From: Himantopus leucocephalus
Lineage: Eukaryota > Chordata > Aves > Charadriiformes > Recurvirostridae
Direction: 5' to 3'
NCBI GenBank assembly: GCA_003993805.1
Contig: RSEF01000003.1
Coordinates: forward strand, 60,421,759 to 60,485,758
DNA length: 64,000 bases
The notes under the pieces were generated by a model. The model did no database searches. It was not told the origin of the DNA and was given only the letters and a program-made list of their open reading frames with translations. A program made the translations under genes and the position numbers. This document shows, in pieces, positions 58,520-64,000 of this stretch; positions within the stretch are counted from its first letter, which is position 1, and every line of letters starts with the position of its first letter.

Positions 58520-58830
58520 TGACGCACCAGAAGAAGCTGAGGGAGCTGGGTCCCTTCAGCTGGGAGAGGGGCGATGGCTGGGGAGGGGATCTAATTGCAG
58601 TTGCCAACTATATCAACATTCGCAAGAAAAGACAGACTTTTCTCCCAGGCCTCCAGTCAAAACACAAAAAGCAGCTATCAGATGTTGCAGCGGGGGAACC
58701 CCACTTAGATATGTGGGAAAAACTCACGCTGAAAGTGTGAAAGTGTGGGGTAACACTGCCATTAGCACTGCTCTGAGCGTTAAGGCTGGACTGGATGACC
58801 TCCAGAGCCTCTCCCAAAACAGGCTTTTCT
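58520..58830 (+). repeat. Degenerate CR1 LINE fragment
   Basis: AAGCTGAGGGAGCTGGGTCC near the start and AAGGCTGGACTGGATGACCT near the end match the order of CR1 phrases, with heavy divergence and no tail. Confidence 0.6.
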
Positions 58831-61800
58831 GTGAGGCTGTGCTGGCTGCTTAGAAGGGTAAAAGACTGAGAACTACGGCTCCAATTGAGAACAGTCTTTG
58901 GGTCCAGAATGATCTGAACCACTCATTTTTTATTGTCAGTTTGTGTGAAATGAGAGAGGCTTGTCTGGCCTCTGCCAGTTACTGGAAGTATTCTTGGTAT
59001 GCTTCAGGAGTTTCTCCCCTTCCTTCATCTTCCCACTCCCTTATCCTGGTGTTTAAGTGAAACCCACCCCCACCTCCACTGGAAATAGTAGGGACTCGCA
59101 TCTGAAAAGCTAAAGGTGGGGCAGCAGGAGCAGTTCCAGAGATAAATTTTTCTCCTCTTACAGATAGGAAGCAATTCATTCAAGGAAAAAAGGGAAAAAA
59201 AAAAAAAACAACAAAACCAATGAGGTGGTTCTATTAGATTGGATAACTCAGGCACCTTCCAGCAAGAATGTACTTGACTTTTACCTCTGTGTATCAGTCC
59301 TTAAGAGAAAGAAATCTGTTTACCCATCATTCAGATAGGTTTTTATTCCAGTAATGGAAAAAGTTCTCATGCCCGCGGTTCTATGTTGGTTCACAGAAAC
59401 ATTAGTACTACAGTTTCACAACAGTTTGGATCAAAAAGATGCTTCAGTGTAAGCTAGGATGAATTAGTAGCGTAACTACTTATGTGGACTCTGCTGGGGA
59501 AAGTAATACATTTTCATTTTCCATTTCTTCATAAAGTACTGTTCAGAGTATTCTTAAACAATATTGTTCTTTAGAAGTTCTCCTATTTTAAATGGCACTG
59601 CAGTGCACATCATCCTGTAGTGCTCCTCAATTGTTTACATTTTTAGATACGCTTCACATGCATTCTATGAAACTCAAGACGTGTGTGTATGTACATGCGT
59701 GTGTACGTGTGTGTGAGTAGCTGGTACTTGTTTGACCGTAGATATTTTTATCACACAAAGCGCTGGAGAAGCATGACTGAAGTTGCTGAGTGGCACAATA
59801 ATACGGATGCTAATAATCTGGGGATTACCAGCGGCTGTTTCAATACTCACAAAAAATTGTGTGAAGAGTTACCGATTACTTCAGAGTGCCAAGCTCAATC
59901 GCAGATAAAGCACTATCAGAGCGCAGCGCGCAGGAAACCCCGAGTTTTTCCACCGAATAGGCATTTCTTTCCCCATTTCACCACAGCACAGAGCGGCCTT
60001 TTCTGAGCGAAACGGGCCGGCGCCAGGCGGGCTGGCCCTCGGCTCTGTGTTCATAGGAGGAACCGCCATCAAAAGCGATTTTGGCAAAGCTCCACACTTC
60101 AGCTCCTGGCAATGGGCTGTTACGCGGGGTACGGGAAGGTGTGTTGGTACAATTCAGGTAAGCAAATACCCAACCTGCGACAAGTGTGACTAAAGCTTTG
60201 ATGACATTTCAGTCTGGTGACTGGTTTATAAAAGTTCCCTATTCCCGCACCGGAGCTCATATAACATGATGAAATACTAATTGCATTTGGTGTGGGGAAC
60301 TACTTAAAGGTCATTGGTTTTTGAAAGCGTGTTTGGGAAATGGATAGATCCCAGACAGTAACAGCAGGGTGGCTTTTCTGCCTTCTACCGCCAGTTGGGG
60401 TTTTTTTCTTTTCTGCATTTTTTCTCAGTTCTTTAATTCCCCTAACTGGGTTAACCAGCTAGTGATTCAAAGTTATACAGCTAGACTTTTCATACAACTG
60501 CTTCAGATTCAGTGCTTGCGTAATGAGGTAGAGGTGGTCAGCTGAACTGAGAGCCTGCGCTCATGAATCCGACTGAGGACAGCTTCTTGATTAGAAGTTA
60601 GTTGTCCAGTCTGTCAAGTATAACCAAACACCTTTAAATATTTGACCTAACAGGTGTTCTGCTTCCTCCTTTTCCCAAAGTAAAGATGATTATTGGGCAA
60701 ACTTTTGTTTCTGCAGACAGGTAGTCTTCACATCAATTATTTTTTTTGGTGGGCGACGTGACACAGCGCTGTGCTGTGTCATACAAAATTTGGCTTTTCT
60801 CTTCTTGCTTGGCGAGGTGAGATTGCAAAAGGAGAAGGTATCCTGACTTTTGCCCAGATACACTGGTGCACGAGCGGCGAAGTACACGTGGATGTCAGCA
60901 CCGGGGAGCTTTCGGGGAGGGAAGAGTCAGGGGCCAGGCTGGGCAGGACGGCCGGCAGGCTCCCAGCTGCCTCCAGCGACACTGTGTCTGCTGCCAGCGA
61001 CTGACTCGGCTGAGCTTTCCGTACATCCCAGGAGCACGAAACCTGGCTCCCACGGGGCAGGCACGCACGTGGCATTTAAAGCATTCACAGACACAAAGCG
61101 AGATTTATTTCACCAGGAAGCCCCGGCATCCCCAGCCCTGTGGTCAGGCTCGCAGGGATGCGTGTAACCAAAAGGTGGGATTCGGAGGACAGCGGTGACA
61201 AATGCCAATATTTGTGCAGGCAGCGTTGCGGCACACCCGCACCGTTCGGGGCATATGACTACCTGGCAGTCTGAAAGTCCAACGCAGAGTGGCACTTTGT
61301 CCCGATGGGCTGGGCTCACCTGCCCGGTCCCTGCCCAGGGGCTGGCAGTGCTGCGGCTGCCCCGGCCTTCCAGCATCTCTCCAGCAGCCAGCGTGCTGTG
61401 GATGCGCTGCCCAAGAACACGGCTGGCAGTGATTTCGCGGCCCCTCGTTCCTCCGATGATACATGACTAGATGACGTCCTGCCGGGAACACACCTGCAAA
61501 CTCCAACCGCTTGCGTTCGACCCGAAGACAGGCCACCAAATCAGATGACATCCCATGGGTAGGTCTTTTATGCGTTTGCAGCAAATTTTCTTGTGTTCTT
61601 CAGCTCTGAGTGACTAGTGAGCTGAAAAACAAACAAATAAATAAATAAATCTTAGCATGGCAAGTAACAAGCTTGTATGACAAATTTATGGGATAAAGTA
61701 ATATTGCCAGACATCATTTGGGAATTAGTGCCTTTAAAAAAAAAAAGACCTTTTTCATGCTCGTTTGCTTCATAATTAGTTCCAAACTTCAGAGTGACCA

Positions 61801-62003
61801 CAGCTGCCAAGGAAGAACAATTGCTTATGTTTAATTTAGAGCAACTCATATGTTTTTCAGCTAAATTAAACCAAAGCCAAACCGGGGATTTTGGAAACCA
61901 CTGAAAATAAGGGGAACTCTGGAGTGCTTAACAATTACTTCCTCATAAGACATGCCCAAGAGGAAGAGAGATGCTCTTCAGTCATGGAGCTGCTCTCCTA
62001 AGC

Positions 62004-62067
62004 ATGAGGGGGATCACGCTTTCCTCCCTCTGCTTACTGATGCACCTGCTTCAGGATGAGATAACTA
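62004..62067 (+). CDS. IL22RA2: IL22RA2 coding exon 1 (signal peptide)
   Basis: It encodes 21 codons plus one base, with a hydrophobic run LSSLCLLMHLL, and ends at the donor GTAAGT (62068). Joining to exon 2 is in frame and in the expected phase 1. The leader is not conserved with mammals, so this exon rests on context: correct phase, strong donor and signal-like composition 935 bp upstream of a certain exon. Confidence 0.78.
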
Positions 62068-64000
62068 GTAAGTAAAGGCTTTTTACTCTTTTCCTATGTG
62101 GGGAGGGAGGCGCTGGGTCTGTTATTGAGTCTCTGGATGAGTCAAGAAATCTCTGGGTCTTTTGGTGGGTTTCAAAAGTCCTGTCATTTCCAAATTAGGC
62201 TGTTATTTTGTCTTTCAAGGTTCTGAAATGCAGCTAAAACGAGCAAGTTGCCCATTAAATTTATTCATAGCTGTATTACCAGTTTCAGTTCAACTAATAC
62301 AAGTCTTACCTGACCCTGTGATGTGCCAAGGATAAAGCTGCAGTAACAGAGAGTCATCTGGGTCACGAAACTCAGAAAAATGTTAGGATTTGGACACTTC
62401 AGAGAGGCGGTTAACTAATTCTGCCATCTATAACCATCGCAGTTTGAAAACAGATTATCTTGGAAATTGTCAGGCAGCTTTTCCCAGAAGTTCAGATTGG
62501 AAAAGCAGTGAATCTCAGGTTATTTTTTATTAGGCAAGAGCTGATAAACACGGTTGTGGCAACTGTTAAAACAGCTATAATCCCTGCAGGTTAAAGTTGA
62601 GATGTGGAGGAAAGAGCACTCGACTTTAAATACTGATGTGGGTGCTTACTGCAGGCTCTGTGGATTCATCCGAAGGCTTTATTTCCTGGGATGTCCACCA
62701 GGCATCTTTCAACGCAGTAAACTCACTAAGGAAAAATGGAAAAAAAAACCAAAAACAAACAACCAAACCCAAACAAACCACATAAAAATGTTCCTTTCAT
62801 AATACTAAGTATTTTTTTTCTGTAACTGCTAGATCAGGGTGCTGTGACTTGGAAAGTTTTGAACATGAGATCCAGGACATTTAATTTCCCGGCAGTCTGC
62901 TAGTCATGAAAACAAATGAGCTGTAGCAATACCCCCCAGTTTAAGTACAGAGCAGCATGTCTGTGACAAACATGTTATGTTATCAGTCCTTGTCGTTTGC
63001 AGCGATTGTAGTTTTGGAAAACCCAGACCTGCAAGATTCGATTAAGCCGCAGAAGGTAGAGTTTCGTTCGTTAAACTTCAACAGCACTTTGCACTGGCAG
63101 CCTGGGAGGGCCAGAGAGGCAAGAGACACGGTCTACTTCGTGCAGTATAAAGTGTAAGTACTGGGGGAACTCCAGCCTCCCGCCGGGCTGGGGCCCATCC
63201 CTGCTTGGCATGTGAAAGGGATTTCTCAGGTGTCACGGAATATTCTCCCCGTGTCTGGGGAACAGCCAGGTCCTGCTCGGCTGCCAGCTCTCCGTTGTTT
63301 CGGCGCTTATCAATAGCTCGTAAGGGGCAGCTGAACAGCCCCAGGCAGGCGGGGAACAAGCACCTCCAGCAATACGCTCTGCATCCTCATTGTACCGTAG
63401 AGTTGCAGAAAAATGTAGTTTGCAGGGGACTTCTGGAGGTCACCGGGTCCAACCGCCTGCCTGAAGCAGGTCTGGCTAGGTCAGATACTTCTGCAATAGG
63501 ACATTTAAGGCACTTCAGTGGCCCATCCTGCCCACGACGGTGCTGCAGGGTGCTTCACATGGCAAACTTGAGGCAGCGCTAGGGGCTGGTCCTCAGAAAA
63601 GACGTGCTTCTGTCCCTGGCACACCTGGTGCGCACCTGAAGTCACCTTTGAGAAATTAGTTGGTGGAAACGAGCATTCTGCCCATCATTAAACGTGCTTG
63701 CTAAGCCAAAGCTCGCCCAACTCTCCCAAGGGGCAAGCGTGCAGCAGCTTGCCACAGGGTTGGTGACCTACATCTCCTCTGCTTTAGGTTTCTTTCAGAA
63801 AAGACAGAAACCTGTAGTTCCCAAACGCCCATGAAATCAATATTCCCTGCCATCAAGTTGAAGAAGAGAGTTAATTTCCATGGCAAAATGCTTGTCAGTA
63901 CCGCAGAGTTAAAACGGATGGTCAAAAATCTGTACGGACCCGGTTGGCAACAGCTAAAGCTTATATCCTTCCTCCTCTTTCTCCATAGGTATGGGCAGAG
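62004..64000 (+). CDS. IL22RA2: Interleukin-22 receptor subunit alpha-2 (soluble IL-22 binding protein), 5' part
   Basis: Exons are 62004-62067 (signal peptide, phase 1 exit), 63003-63153 (phase 2 exit) and 63989 onward, cut by the window end after 12 bases. Exon 2 encodes SIKPQKVEFRS, then LHWQPGRA and VYFVQYKV; human IL22RA2 has LKPQRVQFQS, LQWQPGRA and VYFVQYKI. Exon 3 then continues YGQ, exactly as in human. The product is a secreted class II cytokine receptor without a membrane helix that binds IL-22 and blocks its receptor; that role is family knowledge. It lies 11.8 kb downstream of IFNGR1 on the same strand, the arrangement known in other vertebrates. The start codon opens a leader of about 20 residues and has an A at -3. 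A very short upstream reading frame ends two bases before it. Confidence 0.92.
62068..63002 (+). other. IL22RA2: IL22RA2 intron 1
   Basis: GTAAGT...GCAG intron of 935 bp. It contains an A/C-rich AAAC simple stretch near 62741-62783 and no recognisable gene. Confidence 0.75.
63003..63153 (+). CDS. IL22RA2: IL22RA2 coding exon 2 (first FNIII strands)
   Basis: The acceptor is TCGTTTGCAG and the donor GTAAGT; phase in is 1 and phase out is 2. Conserved segments KPQKVEF, HWQPGRA and VYFVQYK identify it as IL22RA2 rather than IL22RA1 or IL20RA. A sequon (NST) precedes the LHW strand. Confidence 0.95.
63154..63988 (+). other. IL22RA2: IL22RA2 intron 2
   Basis: GTAAGT...CATAG intron of 835 bp. It holds a short CR1 fragment (63410-63500). 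Confidence 0.85.
63410..63500 (-). repeat. CR1 LINE fragment in IL22RA2 intron 2
   Basis: GGGGACTTCTGGAGGTCACC followed by GGTCCAACC...GAAGCAGG is the usual reversed CR1 3' region, old and truncated. Confidence 0.75.
63989..64000 (+). CDS. IL22RA2: IL22RA2 coding exon 3, first 12 bases only
   Basis: A pyrimidine-rich tract (CCTCCTCTTTCTCCATAG) ends at 63988. The first base completes the split valine codon, then YGQ follows, as in human IL22RA2. The exon continues beyond the window. Confidence 0.88.

Larger units (their letters stand above)
50726..62003. other. IFNGR1 to IL22RA2 intergenic region
   Basis: No third gene is recognised. It is mainly unique AT-rich DNA with short simple repeats (54087-54130, 61627-61650), a degenerate CR1 piece (58520-58830), and a 100-N gap at 58341-58440. 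Two CpG-richer patches lie at about 59920-60140 and 60850-61100, upstream of IL22RA2. Confidence 0.6.

Noticed and set aside
58164..58607. Open frame running across the N gap
   Set aside because: It is artificially bridged by N bases and a simple repeat.

Overview
The window is vertebrate nuclear DNA, almost certainly from a bird outside the landfowl. The interspersed repeats are overwhelmingly CR1 LINE fragments: several 3' ends finish in the ATTCTATG-type octamer repeat. There are also LTR elements of kinds I recall from Neoaves genomes. Genes are split into short exons with GT-AG introns, and there is no operon structure. I place the source in Neoaves from the repeat families; the sequence does not name a species.

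Two genes are supported, both on the + strand and head to tail. IFNGR1 (interferon-gamma receptor 1) is complete: seven coding exons from 26348 to 50193 encode 440 residues, starting in a CpG island (about 25955-26740). IL22RA2 (secreted IL-22 binding protein) starts at 62004; exons 1 and 2 are complete and exon 3 is cut by the window end after 12 bases. Both are class II cytokine receptor genes with matching intron phases (1, then 2) at their first two introns. Their order matches the known vertebrate TNFAIP3-OLIG3-IFNGR1-IL22RA2-IL20RA block.

Layout: 1-25950 is intergenic DNA with CR1 fragments, one solo LTR (8261-8758), an unusual LTR-bearing element (10736-12709) containing a 49-bp tandem array, and a diverged duplicated G-rich unit near 18460-18700. 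26348-50193 is IFNGR1, whose introns hold seven CR1 pieces, an LTR (37117-37864) lying only 65 bp upstream of exon 3, and an unidentified decayed minus-strand coding-like stretch (43236-43737). 50194-62003 holds the IFNGR1 3' UTR and intergenic DNA with a 100-N assembly gap. 62004-64000 is the 5' part of IL22RA2.

The two products belong to immune signalling. IFNGR1 is the ligand-binding chain for interferon-gamma: it carries a JAK1-binding LPKS box and a STAT1-docking YDKPH site, both intact. IL22RA2 is a soluble decoy that sequesters IL-22. The most notable protein observation is that two cysteines forming one of the four ectodomain disulfides in human IFNGR1 are both replaced here, while the other three pairs are kept. 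I found no evidence of a wholly novel system in this window; the remaining points of interest are the repeats and candidate regulatory stretches.
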